Shown piece by piece: positions 8,220-16,919 of a stretch of 64,000 bases of DNA. The stretch is from Lewinella sp. JB7 (GTDB lineage: Bacteria; Bacteroidota; Bacteroidia; Chitinophagales; Saprospiraceae): NCBI RefSeq assembly GCF_024297185.1, contig NZ_JANCTD010000001.1, positions 1 through 64,000 of the forward strand. The letters are read 5' to 3'. A program made the translations under genes and the position numbers. Within the stretch, counting starts at the first letter, position 1. Every line of letters begins with the position of its first letter. The notes beneath the pieces are model-generated. The model saw only the letters and a program-made list of their open reading frames with translations, made no database searches and had not been told where the DNA came from.

Positions 8220-8229
8220 GACCCTCCCT

Positions 8230-9060
8230 ATGCACCACAAAAGCATTCTTGTCACCGGCGTTTCCACCGGCATCGGCCTCGTCACCGCCCGGGATCTCCT
8301 GCGGCGCGGCTTCCGGGTTTACGGCAGCGTCAGGTCACCATTAGGTGAGGACGACGATCTGGCCCGTCACCCCCGGTTCACCGAACTCCACTTTGACGTA
8401 CGCGACCGCGAAGCCATTCGTGCCGGTATTCAGCGGATAGCGGCCGAAGGCCGACACCACCTTGTCGGAGTAGTCAATAACGCGGGCGTAGCGGTTCCCG
8501 GCCCCATCGAAACAACCGACGAAGCGGAGTACCGCCGCCAGTTCGACGTGAATGTCTTCGGTTTGATCTCCGTCTGTCAGGAGAGCTTACCCCTCCTCCA
8601 TGCCTCCCGGGAGGCCGGTTTTCGGCCGCGCATCGTCAACGTCAGCAGCGTAAGCGGCTATCTGACGTCCCCCTTCATGGCCTTTTACTCCAGTTCCAAG
8701 TTTGCCGTAGAGGCACTCACCGACGGATTACGCCGCGAACTCATGCCCTTCGGCATCGACGTAGTAAGTGTAGCCCCCGGGCCCACTAAAACCCCGATTT
8801 GGGCCAAGGGACGGGCACAAACTTCCGGTTTCGAGGACAACCGGTACAGCTACCTGATCCCCCAACTGGCCCCGTACACCCAGGCAGCCGAGCGGGGTGG
8901 CGTCGAACCCCAGCTCGTAGCCGACGCCATCCATGCGGCACTTACTGACAAAGTCCCCCGCGCCCACGTGCTGATCATGAAAAAGCGGTGGCTGGCCAAG
9001 CTGATCCGTCACGCGCCGAAGCGGGTACAGGATCGCTTCTTTACCAAGCGTGTCCGGTAG
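8230..9060 (+). CDS. SDR-family oxidoreductase, tandem paralogue 2
   Basis: A 276-residue SDR, colinear with and clearly similar to the gene at 7336 over its whole length (shared SILVTGVS, GFRVYGSVR, NNAGVAVPGPIET, YSSSKFAVEALTDGLRREL and SVAPGPTKTPIW). Cofactor site TGVSTGIG and catalytic Tyr/Lys YSSSK are intact, so both copies should be active. I chose ATG 8230 (MHHKSILVTG) because it aligns with the paralogue's start; the upstream ATG 8203 adds nine residues encoded by a hairpin repeat. Differences cluster in the substrate-loop and C-terminal regions, compatible with divergent substrate preference. Confidence 0.9.
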   Translation: MHHKSILVTGVSTGIGLVTARDLLRRGFRVYGSVRSPLGEDDDLARHPRFTELHFDVRDREAIRAGIQRIAAEGRHHLVGVVNNAGVAVPGPIETTDEAEYRRQFDVNVFGLISVCQESLPLLHASREAGFRPRIVNVSSVSGYLTSPFMAFYSSSKFAVEALTDGLRRELMPFGIDVVSVAPGPTKTPIWAKGRAQTSGFEDNRYSYLIPQLAPYTQAAERGGVEPQLVADAIHAALTDKVPRAHVLIMKKRWLAKLIRHAPKRVQDRFFTKRVR

Positions 9061-9063
9061 GAT

Positions 9064-9252
9064 GCGGCCTCCGGCCGCGGAAGCACAATGCGGACTCTCC
9101 CGATAACTATCGGGACGCAAACCAAATAACCTCCTCTACGCTTATATCACCGAATCTAAGCGCAGCCGGAGGCTGCTTCGTGCTTCCGCTGCCTGAGGCA
9201 GCATTTTACGTCGCAGTCTTAGGCTGCATCCAACATCGCTGCCGGAGGCAGC
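9064..9252. repeat. Array of 15-nt hairpins with 25-26 bp period
   Basis: Four hairpins stand in a row: GCAGCCGGAGGCTGC (9162-9176), GCTGCCTGAGGCAGC (9188-9202), GCAGTCTTAGGCTGC (9213-9227) and GCTGCCGGAGGCAGC (9238-9252), with 10-11 bp between them. A separate copy, GCGGCCTCCGGCCGC, lies at 9064-9078. Arms differ but pairing is kept (one by G-U), and every loop is three bases. The array ends 8 bp before the flavin reductase-like start codon, so it is probably transcribed in that leader. Confidence 0.85.
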
Positions 9253-9260
9253 ATCGTACT

Positions 9261-9869
9261 ATGCAGCTAACACCCGAATCCCTCTCCTCCCGCGACCGCA
9301 ACTTCCGCCGCAACTTTTACAATACCCTGCCCGGCCCGCGTGGCGTACACTTGATTGGGACGAAGGGCCACCGCGGCACCGAAAATCTGGGCGTATTCAG
9401 CTCGGTCGTTCACCTGGGGGCGAGCCCGGCTCTGCTCGGTTTTCACCTACGGCCGCTGACGGTACCCCGCCACACCTACCACCACCTGAAGGCCCGGGGG
9501 TGGTTTACGCTGAATACCCTGCACCCCGACTTTCTGCGGGCCGCCCACCAGACGAGTGCTAACTACCCCCTCGGAGAATCTGAGTTTGCCGCCACCGGCC
9601 TGACGCCCCTGTACAGCGAAAACTGTCCGGCACCCTACGTGAAGGAAAGCCCGGTCCGCATCGGCCTGACATTCGAGGAGGAACACCACATCGCCGCCAA
9701 CGACACGCTCTTCATCGTAGGGCGGGTCCGGGAGGTGTTCGTACCGGATGAGGCGGTGGAAGACAGCGGGCACGTAAACCACGAAACTTTGCAATCCCTT
9801 ACGGTAACCGGACTGGATACCTACTTCCGCTCATCAGCCGTGGACCGCCTGCCCTACGCCCGGCCCTGA
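9261..9869 (+). CDS. Flavin reductase-like (FMN-binding split-barrel) protein
   Basis: A 202-residue cytoplasmic protein resembling the flavin reductase-like domain, an FMN-binding split barrel used by flavin reductases and related oxidoreductases. Family-like stretches are RNFYNTLPGPRGVHLIGTKG near residue 14, FSSVVHLGASPALLGFHLRP around residues 47-66 and FTLNTL near residue 85, the usual flavin-contacting region. ATG 9261 lies just after the hairpin array; an upstream in-frame extension would pass through the repeats and the previous gene and is unlikely. It converges with the T9SS protein gene, whose stop is 20 nt away. The physiological partner is unknown. Confidence 0.75.
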   Translation: MQLTPESLSSRDRNFRRNFYNTLPGPRGVHLIGTKGHRGTENLGVFSSVVHLGASPALLGFHLRPLTVPRHTYHHLKARGWFTLNTLHPDFLRAAHQTSANYPLGESEFAATGLTPLYSENCPAPYVKESPVRIGLTFEEEHHIAANDTLFIVGRVREVFVPDEAVEDSGHVNHETLQSLTVTGLDTYFRSSAVDRLPYARP

Positions 9870-9889
9870 GCCGGTACGGGTGTGAAAAG

Positions 9890-12800
9890 TTACTGCCGGT
9901 AGAATATTAAGTTGGCGGTTGCCGTCCGTACGACATAGCCACCCGCCGGAAGACCGCTGAGGTTGAGTGTGCGGCGCGCAGTTCCCTCCCCATCGATCCG
10001 GATTCTACGGGTTACGTCCTGACCGTGGACACTCCAGACGCGTAGGTCCGCCAAGCTTTCCGCTTCGCCTTCTAAAGTGACCGTCTCCCCGGCGGGGTTG
10101 GGGTACAGCCGGATTGGAGCGGAAGTTGCGGAAAGGCTCACCTGACGGACCGGAGAATAGGTGAACGCACCGTCAATGTCCGTTTGTTTCAGTCGGTAGT
10201 AAGTGGTCTGCGGGTTGGGCTGCGCATCCAGCGCTTCGTAGGTGAGACGGCCCGCGGAATTACTCGAGCCGTGGATGAGGTGGAAGGCCGACCATACCTT
10301 ACCGTCGGCGGATTTTTCCAGGGTAAAAAAGTCATTGTGCGACTCCGAGGCCGTTTCCCAGTTCAGGTGAACGGTTCGCTCGGTGGTTGCCTCCGCGTGA
10401 AAATACAGTAGGTCGACCGGCATGGCGGCACTGGCGGTAGCACTGGCCAGCGTAAATCGACGACCATTCTGAAGGGCGGAGACGGCCGAGAATTGATATA
10501 CCCCGTCGCCCAGATCGGTGGCGCCGGTGATGGGAGTCTCGTCACTGAAGGCACCGTCGCCATCGGTATCGACGAGCAGGCTCAGATCGGAGGCGGTCAG
10601 GCTGCCTAGTTCGGACAGGTCCCAGCGCACGTCCACCGCCCCTACATCTACCGCGGTCGTTCCGGAGCTGTTCAATTCACTGACCCGCCAGACCCGGGGG
10701 AAACGGGCGGATGTGCCGGCGGGGGCGTCGGCCTCATTGGTGAAGGTAGCCGCGCCGTTGTCGTGGCCCCAGGTGAGGAATTCACCATCCCCCAATCCCT
10801 GCGGATTACGCATGCGGACCATACCGGTGCCCTGGGCATCGTTGTGGAGATCGGTCGAGCCGATGCGACCGATACCGGCCACGTCGTAGTCGTAGTTACC
10901 GTTGGCCGCGTCGTCCTGGCGGTAGACGTCGTTTGCCGATAGAGCATACCCGTACTTGGCGGCGAGGAAGTTGGCCACCAGAATGCGCTTGCTACTGGCC
11001 AGCGCTTCTCCGAAGTAGATCACCTCGCCAATGTCTCCGGTAAAGAAATACTGGGCGGCCCCCTCGTTGAATCCGGCACCGACCCGGGTGTTATTGATCG
11101 TATTCACCGGCATTTCTGCGGTTTGCGTGAGGGAGGATGCTCCGGTCGTATTTATCCTGAAGATCTTACCATTCGTACCGCTGCTGTGGGTCATGACCTG
11201 TCCGCCCCAGGCTCCCGCCGTGGAACCGGCATCCAACTTTGCCCAACCGCCCGCCGGCTGCCCAGTCCAGAAGGTCCAGATGTTTGAGGTCGGAGCGGCA
11301 TACAGCATATACCCCAGGGTGGGGGTGCCGGTCCCGTCGCGGCTGGAGATAATTGTCTTGTACAGCCCGGAGGAATTGACCTTGCTCGCGGAAAAACAGG
11401 TAAAGGCGGAGGTATTCAGGTCCGCATCGAAGGCTTTTTCGAAGTACTGACTGCTCCCGTCGAAGCTAAGCGCGGATCTGCCGTTCACCGCGGCGTGTTT
11501 CATCGTGGCGCCGGCACCGCCGGTGAAGTTTTTCCCCTTTCCCGAACGATCCGACCAGTTAGTCACCGTGGCATTATTGGCATCACCGAGCGCACCGGCG
11601 TCCAGCCAGAGGTGAAGGGTAGAGGTGGTATTGACCAGGCCTACGCCGCCCGGGCCCTGCGGGGCTTCCGAGTTACTGGTGGCAAAGGTGAAACGCCGGG
11701 CATCCGCGAGGGCGGTTACCCCGGCGAACTTATAAACGTTGGAGCCCTCATCGCTCGCCCCGGAGATCGGGGTCTCGTCGGCGAACGATCCGTCGTTGTC
11801 CGTATCGACGAGTAGGCGGACCTGGCCGCCGGAGTAACCACTTAGTCCGGTAAGGTCCACGCTGAGGTCCACCGCTCCCATGTCCACCGCGCTACTCCCG
11901 GTGGCGTTGCGCTCGCTTACTCGCCAGATGCGGACGAACCGATGGTCCACGCCGGCAGGAAGGTCCGTGGTCTGGGTGGCCCCCTTGGTAGCATTGTCGT
12001 GCCCCCAGAGCAGGAACTCGGAGTTGCCCAGATCCTGTGGATTGTTGATGCGTACAATACCGCTGCCGCGGGAATCGGTGTGTAGATCGGACGAGCTGAT
12101 GCGACCGATGCCCGCCACGTCGGTATCAAAGTTGCCATTGGCGACATCGTCCTGGAGGTATACGTTATCGGACGAGGTCGTATAGCCGTACTTCGCGGAT
12201 AGGTAATTTTTGACCAGTATTCGCTGCGTTTCGTTTACGTAGGTGCCGAAAATGATCACCTCGGCGATATCCCCCTTGAAGTGATACTCCGCGGTCGAGG
12301 ATTCCGTGGTTCCCGCTCCGATCCTGGTCGGTCGGGTCAGGTTGGCGGCTACGGAAGCGGTTGACTTCACGGTGACTTGCCGGCTTACCCGGAGTTGCTT
12401 ACCGTCGGTACCGCTCTGGTGGCGCATGGTCTGTCCGGCCCAGGCATCCACGGTATTGGTGGCCAGATCCAGCTCGCGATAGGTCGCCGTATTGTCTCCG
12501 GTCCAGAAGGTCCAGTTGTCGTTGGCGCTGGAAGGCCGGGCGTAGAGCATGTACCCGCGGATGCCGGACCCCGTGTTGCTACGACTGGTGATCAACGATT
12601 TAAAAATACTCGAGGTCGAAACCTTGGACGCCGTGAAGATCGTGTAGCTGGTAGGGTTGAGGTCGGCATCGTAGACCCGCTGAAAGTAGTGGGAGGTCCC
12701 GTTAAAGTTGAAGGCCGGCTTCCCATTCACCCGACTGCTATAGTAGACGGCTCCGGTACCGGCGGTGAAGTCATTGCCCTTACCCGATCCGTCGGTCCAG

Positions 12801-12958
12801 GAAGTGACGGTTGCACCGTTGGTGGCCGTTACCTTGCCGGCATCGAGCCAGAGGTTGAGGGTGCCGGTACCGTCGGTAGTCCCAACCCCCGCAGGGCCGG
12901 TCTGGGCGAGCACGGGAAAGCTTAAGGCCAAAAAGGCCAGAGCGTACAACAGCTTCAT
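9890..12958 (-). CDS. Large exported protein with duplicated LamG-like/DUF8202 module and T9SS sorting domain
   Basis: A 1022-residue secreted or surface protein. Residues 1-18 (MKLLYALAFLALSFPVLA) form a signal peptide. Two homologous modules follow, about 20-430 and 431-830. Each starts with a G-x-GGVG...LxLWLDAG concanavalin/LamG-like part, passes through AKYGY and DVAGIGRI (DUF8202-like) and ends in an LLVDTD-DG-F-DETPI segment reminiscent of a calcium-binding loop. Then comes a fibronectin-like domain (VDLLYFHAEA, about 840-940) and a T9SS type A C-terminal domain opening IRLYPNPAGETVTLEGEAE. Family knowledge predicts export through the type IX system and attachment at, or release from, the cell surface. 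The binding target is unknown. Confidence 0.88.
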   Translation of the reverse strand: MKLLYALAFLALSFPVLAQTGPAGVGTTDGTGTLNLWLDAGKVTATNGATVTSWTDGSGKGNDFTAGTGAVYYSSRVNGKPAFNFNGTSHYFQRVYDADLNPTSYTIFTASKVSTSSIFKSLITSRSNTGSGIRGYMLYARPSSANDNWTFWTGDNTATYRELDLATNTVDAWAGQTMRHQSGTDGKQLRVSRQVTVKSTASVAANLTRPTRIGAGTTESSTAEYHFKGDIAEVIIFGTYVNETQRILVKNYLSAKYGYTTSSDNVYLQDDVANGNFDTDVAGIGRISSSDLHTDSRGSGIVRINNPQDLGNSEFLLWGHDNATKGATQTTDLPAGVDHRFVRIWRVSERNATGSSAVDMGAVDLSVDLTGLSGYSGGQVRLLVDTDNDGSFADETPISGASDEGSNVYKFAGVTALADARRFTFATSNSEAPQGPGGVGLVNTTSTLHLWLDAGALGDANNATVTNWSDRSGKGKNFTGGAGATMKHAAVNGRSALSFDGSSQYFEKAFDADLNTSAFTCFSASKVNSSGLYKTIISSRDGTGTPTLGYMLYAAPTSNIWTFWTGQPAGGWAKLDAGSTAGAWGGQVMTHSSGTNGKIFRINTTGASSLTQTAEMPVNTINNTRVGAGFNEGAAQYFFTGDIGEVIYFGEALASSKRILVANFLAAKYGYALSANDVYRQDDAANGNYDYDVAGIGRIGSTDLHNDAQGTGMVRMRNPQGLGDGEFLTWGHDNGAATFTNEADAPAGTSARFPRVWRVSELNSSGTTAVDVGAVDVRWDLSELGSLTASDLSLLVDTDGDGAFSDETPITGATDLGDGVYQFSAVSALQNGRRFTLASATASAAMPVDLLYFHAEATTERTVHLNWETASESHNDFFTLEKSADGKVWSAFHLIHGSSNSAGRLTYEALDAQPNPQTTYYRLKQTDIDGAFTYSPVRQVSLSATSAPIRLYPNPAGETVTLEGEAESLADLRVWSVHGQDVTRRIRIDGEGTARRTLNLSGLPAGGYVVRTATANLIFYRQ

Positions 12959-13209
12959 GGAGTTAAGGCGTATTCATGAGAGGGGGGAAGCAGTGGGGCA
13001 ATACCGTAGCCCGCCGTTCCAACCGAAAGACCTATTCAACACGCGCGGGAAATAACGTAGTATACCGCGCTAAAGAATTTTTCCCGCTGCTTCATTTCGG
13101 GTCCGGCCGGGTCCGCTCGTTGGTGTATGGTCGGCTCCCGCGCGCCGCCGCCCGGCGTAATCTTGTTTGCTCGCTTAGCGTTAACTTACGGTAAGTAAAA
13201 AATGAGCAG
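12959..13209. other. Divergent spacer between the T9SS protein and S41 protease genes
   Basis: This 251-bp spacer should carry both divergent promoters. On the plus-strand side it holds the GC-rich 21-bp block at 13134-13154 and a TAATCTTG -7-like element at 13158-13165. I see no clear -7 element for the minus-strand gene and no coding sequence. Confidence 0.5.
13134..13154 (+). repeat. GC-rich 21-bp block, copy C
   Basis: Identical to 2921-2941 and, inverted, to 293-313. It ends 56 nt before the ATG at 13210 and is followed four bases later by TAATCTTG. Confidence 0.6.
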
Positions 13210-14847
13210 ATGTCGCTACGTAAAACAGTAATGGGCGGGGCCGCGGGAGCCGTGATTTTAGTAGGCCTGACGGCCGCAACGGTCAACCCGGTCAACGATA
13301 AGTTCTTCGAGATCATGAAGGCCATCGAAGTGTACACTAACGTGTACAAGGAGGTAAATACCTACTACGTCGACGAGATTGAGCCCAATAAACTCATGCG
13401 CACCGGCATCGAGGCCATGGTGGGCTCGCTCGACCCGTACACCAACTACATCAGTGAAACCGACGTGGAAACCGCCCGCCTGCGGCAGAGCGGACAGTAC
13501 CAGGGCATCGGCGCCGAGATCGAATATATCGAAGGGTTCCCCACCATCCTGACCCTCTACCGCGACCAGCCGGCCGACGCCGCCGGACTCAAAACGGGCG
13601 ACCGCATCCTCACCGTCGACGGACGCGAAACCGTTAATTACAACCGGGAGCAACTGGAGGAAATCATGCGCGGTTTCCCCGGAACCGTGATGAAACTGAC
13701 CGTGGATCGCCCCGGCAGCGGCCGTCAGGAGCTCGAACTGGTCCGTGGCGATGTAGACATTCCTAACGTACCCTACTTCGGGATGCTGGACGGCAACGTC
13801 GGCTACGTCGCCCTCACCACCTTCACCCAACAAGCCGCTAAGAACGTGCGGGATGCCGTGAGCGAACTGCGGGCGGCGAACCCCGGTATGACCGGCGTTG
13901 TCCTCGACCTGCGCGACAACGGCGGCGGACTGCTCAACGAGGCCGTCGACATCGTCAACATCTTCGTGCCGAAGGGGGAGACCATCGTGACCACCCGGGG
14001 TAAGGTGCGCGACTGGGACCGCAGCTACGAAACTAAGGGCAACCCCCTCGATACCGAGCTTCCGGTAGCGGTACTGATCAACGGGCGCTCAGCCTCCGCC
14101 TCGGAGATCGTATCCGGCGCCCTGCAGGACCTCGACCGCGGCGTGCTCATCGGGCAGCGCAGCTACGGTAAGGGACTCGTGCAGAACATTATGGAGACGG
14201 GCTACGGCAGCCGGGTGAAGATCACGACGGCGAAGTATTACATCCCCTCCCAGCGCTGCATCCAGGCCATCGAGTACCGCGACGGGAAGCCCTTCGACAT
14301 CCCCGACGATCAGCGGGCCGAGTTCCGTACCCGGGCCGGCCGTCCGGTCCTGGGCAGCGGAGGCGTAGCTCCCGACATCAAGGTAGACGTGCTCGGTAAG
14401 AACAATGTCGCCCAGGGCTTGCTGGAAGACTACATCATCTTCGACTTCGTCAACGAGTGGGTACGCGACCGTCCCACCATCGACTCGGTGGCCGACTTCC
14501 GCTTCACGGACTGGGATAAATTCGAAGCCTTCCTCAACCGCGCCGACTTCAACTTCACCTCCAAGGCCGAGGAATTTCTGGAGAACGCCGCCGAACGCGC
14601 CCGGGAGGAGGGCTACGACATTTCCGCCGAACTGGCCGACATCCAGGCGAAGGTGGACCGTGAGCAGGCGACCGCCATCGCCAGCCTCAAATCCGAGATC
14701 GTCGGCATTATCGAAAAAGAGATCGCCGGTCGCTACTACTACCAGCGCGGACAGGTACAGATGGGCCTGCGCAACGACAAGGAAGTACGGGAAGCCATCG
14801 CGGTACTGAACGACCGGGCGCGGTACGATGACCTGCTGAGTAAGTAA
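13210..14847 (+). CDS. S41 family C-terminal processing protease (CtpA-like)
   Basis: A 545-residue periplasmic serine protease anchored by an N-terminal hydrophobic segment (AVILVGLTAATVNPV). After an N-terminal helical part with GSLDPYTNYIS, a PDZ domain spans about residues 95-180 (YRDQPADAAGLKTGDRILTVDG). The S41 core contains DLRDNGGG, the nucleophile region INGRSASASEI and the catalytic Lys in SYGKGLVQ, a Ser-Lys dyad. The C-terminal extension of about 130 residues (VADFRFTDWDKFEAFL onward) is common in Bacteroidota homologues. Such enzymes degrade or trim periplasmic proteins near the C-terminus. Monocistronic; the downstream gene converges. Confidence 0.95.
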   Translation: MSLRKTVMGGAAGAVILVGLTAATVNPVNDKFFEIMKAIEVYTNVYKEVNTYYVDEIEPNKLMRTGIEAMVGSLDPYTNYISETDVETARLRQSGQYQGIGAEIEYIEGFPTILTLYRDQPADAAGLKTGDRILTVDGRETVNYNREQLEEIMRGFPGTVMKLTVDRPGSGRQELELVRGDVDIPNVPYFGMLDGNVGYVALTTFTQQAAKNVRDAVSELRAANPGMTGVVLDLRDNGGGLLNEAVDIVNIFVPKGETIVTTRGKVRDWDRSYETKGNPLDTELPVAVLINGRSASASEIVSGALQDLDRGVLIGQRSYGKGLVQNIMETGYGSRVKITTAKYYIPSQRCIQAIEYRDGKPFDIPDDQRAEFRTRAGRPVLGSGGVAPDIKVDVLGKNNVAQGLLEDYIIFDFVNEWVRDRPTIDSVADFRFTDWDKFEAFLNRADFNFTSKAEEFLENAAERAREEGYDISAELADIQAKVDREQATAIASLKSEIVGIIEKEIAGRYYYQRGQVQMGLRNDKEVREAIAVLNDRARYDDLLSK

Positions 14848-14864
14848 GCCCGTAGTCCCCCCGA

Positions 14865-16814
14865 CTACATCTCGTCGATATCCTTGCCAATGGCCGGGGT
14901 TTGGTTGCGTTGGTCGTCGGAAACGGTAGCCAGATTGCCCTCCTCCAGGCGTTCCCCGAGCCAACGGCGAGCCTTGGCGAAGGAGGCGAAGGTGTGCTCG
15001 ATGGGGACGAGCCCCGGGATCAGGTTGATCCGTTTCATCATATCGCTTACCTGCTCATTCATCCCGGTGAAGACGACGGCAATGCCGCGGCTGTGCATCT
15101 CCATAATCGCGTCCTCCATAGCGTAGAGCCCGGATTGGTCGATGTAGGGTACGCGGCCCATACGGATGATGACCACCTCTACCGTGGGCAGTTTTTGCAT
15201 CATGGCCTGGAAACCGGAGACAAAGCCAAAGAACAGTGGTCCTTCGAGGCGCTTAATGAATACCCGGTCGCCGACCCTTTCGATGAGGTCGCCTTCGTCG
15301 GCCCAGGGCTTTTCGCGACTGAAGTCGGAAAACGACGTGGAGGAGGCTCCTTCTTCCACCGTATCGGCGGTCTTCTTCATGAAGAGTACGGCGGCCAGCA
15401 CCATACCGATGGCCACGGCTTCGAGCAGACCGACGAAGACCGTCAGCAGCAGTACCAGGATCATGACCACGGCGTCCCCCTTGGGTACGCTGCGCAGGTG
15501 GCGGAAGCCTTTGTAGTCGATGATGCCGATACCGACCGTAATGAGGATGCCGGCCAGTACTCCGTTGGGGATGTAGCTAACGATCCCGCTCAGGCCCAGC
15601 AGCACCAGGAGAAGGAAGAAACCGGCGATCATGCCGGAGATCTTAGTCTTACCGCCGGACTTCACGTTGATCACGGTACGCATGGTGGCACCGGCCCCGG
15701 GAAGACCCCCGATGAAGGCGGCGGCCATGTTACCCAGGCCCTGTCCGATCAGCTCCTGATCAGGATCGTGCTTGGTCTTGGTGATGTTGTCGGCGACCAC
15801 GGAGGTGAGCAGGGAGTCGATGGCCCCTAGTGCCGCCAGGGTAAAGGCGAATTCCAGGATCCGAAACAGCATACCCGAACCGAAATATTCGCCAAAAAAG
15901 TCGAAATAGAAAGGCGGAAGCCCTTCCTGTACCTCACCGATGATCGGCACTTTCCCGGGCATGAAGAAGTAGGCCACGAGCGTCATGACGATCAGGGCCA
16001 CGAGACTCGAGGGAACGATACTGGTGATCCTTTTGAAGCCGTAAATGATGGCGATCGTCGAGAGTGCCAGAATTACGTTCAGCCAGTTGACTCCCCCCGG
16101 GACGGAGAAGGGCCGGTCGATACTGGAGAGCGTGCCCACCGTGCCCCCGACGCTGCGACCGGCGAGGCGTACGGCGCGGGCACGGATGTCTTCCTGACTG
16201 ACTTCGGCGAAACGCCGGCCGGTTTCCTCGATCACGGCAGCGTTCATGATGCCCTTCAGGGCACCGTCGGCCTCCTCTTCACGGATGATCTCCTCCAGAA
16301 TAACCTCCTCGGCGTGGGGCATTTTGCTGGCGACGAGGGCCTCGTCGTTCGCGACGCTGTACCCCAGGGCCGGAAAGAGCTGGGTAATGATGATGATCAC
16401 CCCGATCCCACTCATGAAGCCGGAGACTACCGGGTAGGGGATGTATTTTATGTACCTGCCGAGTTTGATCACCCCGAAGAGCATTTCGATCAGGCCTGCC
16501 AGGAAGAAGGTGGCCAGAATGATGGGCAGGGCCTCCTGTACGGTGTCGGCGCCTGATTCCACCAAAGCATTCGCAATGATGGCCGAGGACACTACCGTCA
16601 TCGGGGCGGTAGGACCGCTTACCTGAGTATTAGTACCTCCGAAGAGCGCGGCGATGATGGCGATGGCAATGGCGCCGTAAAGACCCGCCATCGGCCCGAG
16701 TGCCGTCTGCGCACCGAAAGCCAGGGCCAGGGGGAGAGCTACAATCCCGGCCGTGAGGCCGCCGAAAAAGTCGCCGCGGAGATTGGAAAAATCAAAGGTA
16801 AAGGGGTTGGTCAT
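14865..16814 (-). CDS. SulP-family inorganic anion transporter with STAS domain (copy 1)
   Basis: A 649-residue SLC26/SulP transporter, probably carrying bicarbonate, sulfate or a similar anion across the inner membrane. The membrane domain opens GDFFGGLTAGIVALPLALAFG and includes the signature SGPTAPMT and GGLPGAGATMRT. A cytoplasmic STAS domain follows (about 525-625; MGRVPYIDQSGLYAMEDAI). Unusually, about 90 mostly polar, acidic residues (SVANDEALVASKMP onward, about 155-245) are inserted between membrane segments; copy 2 has a much shorter loop. I chose the start MTNPFTFDF (16814); an in-frame extension to 16898 lacks family similarity. The upstream SulP gene is read in the same direction 105 nt away, so the pair may be an operon. 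Confidence 0.92.
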   Translation of the reverse strand: MTNPFTFDFSNLRGDFFGGLTAGIVALPLALAFGAQTALGPMAGLYGAIAIAIIAALFGGTNTQVSGPTAPMTVVSSAIIANALVESGADTVQEALPIILATFFLAGLIEMLFGVIKLGRYIKYIPYPVVSGFMSGIGVIIIITQLFPALGYSVANDEALVASKMPHAEEVILEEIIREEEADGALKGIMNAAVIEETGRRFAEVSQEDIRARAVRLAGRSVGGTVGTLSSIDRPFSVPGGVNWLNVILALSTIAIIYGFKRITSIVPSSLVALIVMTLVAYFFMPGKVPIIGEVQEGLPPFYFDFFGEYFGSGMLFRILEFAFTLAALGAIDSLLTSVVADNITKTKHDPDQELIGQGLGNMAAAFIGGLPGAGATMRTVINVKSGGKTKISGMIAGFFLLLVLLGLSGIVSYIPNGVLAGILITVGIGIIDYKGFRHLRSVPKGDAVVMILVLLLTVFVGLLEAVAIGMVLAAVLFMKKTADTVEEGASSTSFSDFSREKPWADEGDLIERVGDRVFIKRLEGPLFFGFVSGFQAMMQKLPTVEVVIIRMGRVPYIDQSGLYAMEDAIMEMHSRGIAVVFTGMNEQVSDMMKRINLIPGLVPIEHTFASFAKARRWLGERLEEGNLATVSDDQRNQTPAIGKDIDEM

Positions 16815-16919
16815 GGTGTGTTCTTGGAAAGTACGAGTGAATCTCACCCGATGTAGATACCCGCAACTGCCTATACAGTTCGCGAACACCACCATCAAAC
16901 CCCTTACCCAAGAATGCCG

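Noticed and set aside
8203-8229. ATG 8203 as start of the second SDR paralogue
   Set aside because: The extra residues are encoded by a hairpin repeat and absent from the paralogue; ATG 8230 aligns with it.
9064-9252. CRISPR array
   Set aside because: The repeating part is a short variable hairpin and the spacers are only 10-11 bp; no cas genes are present.
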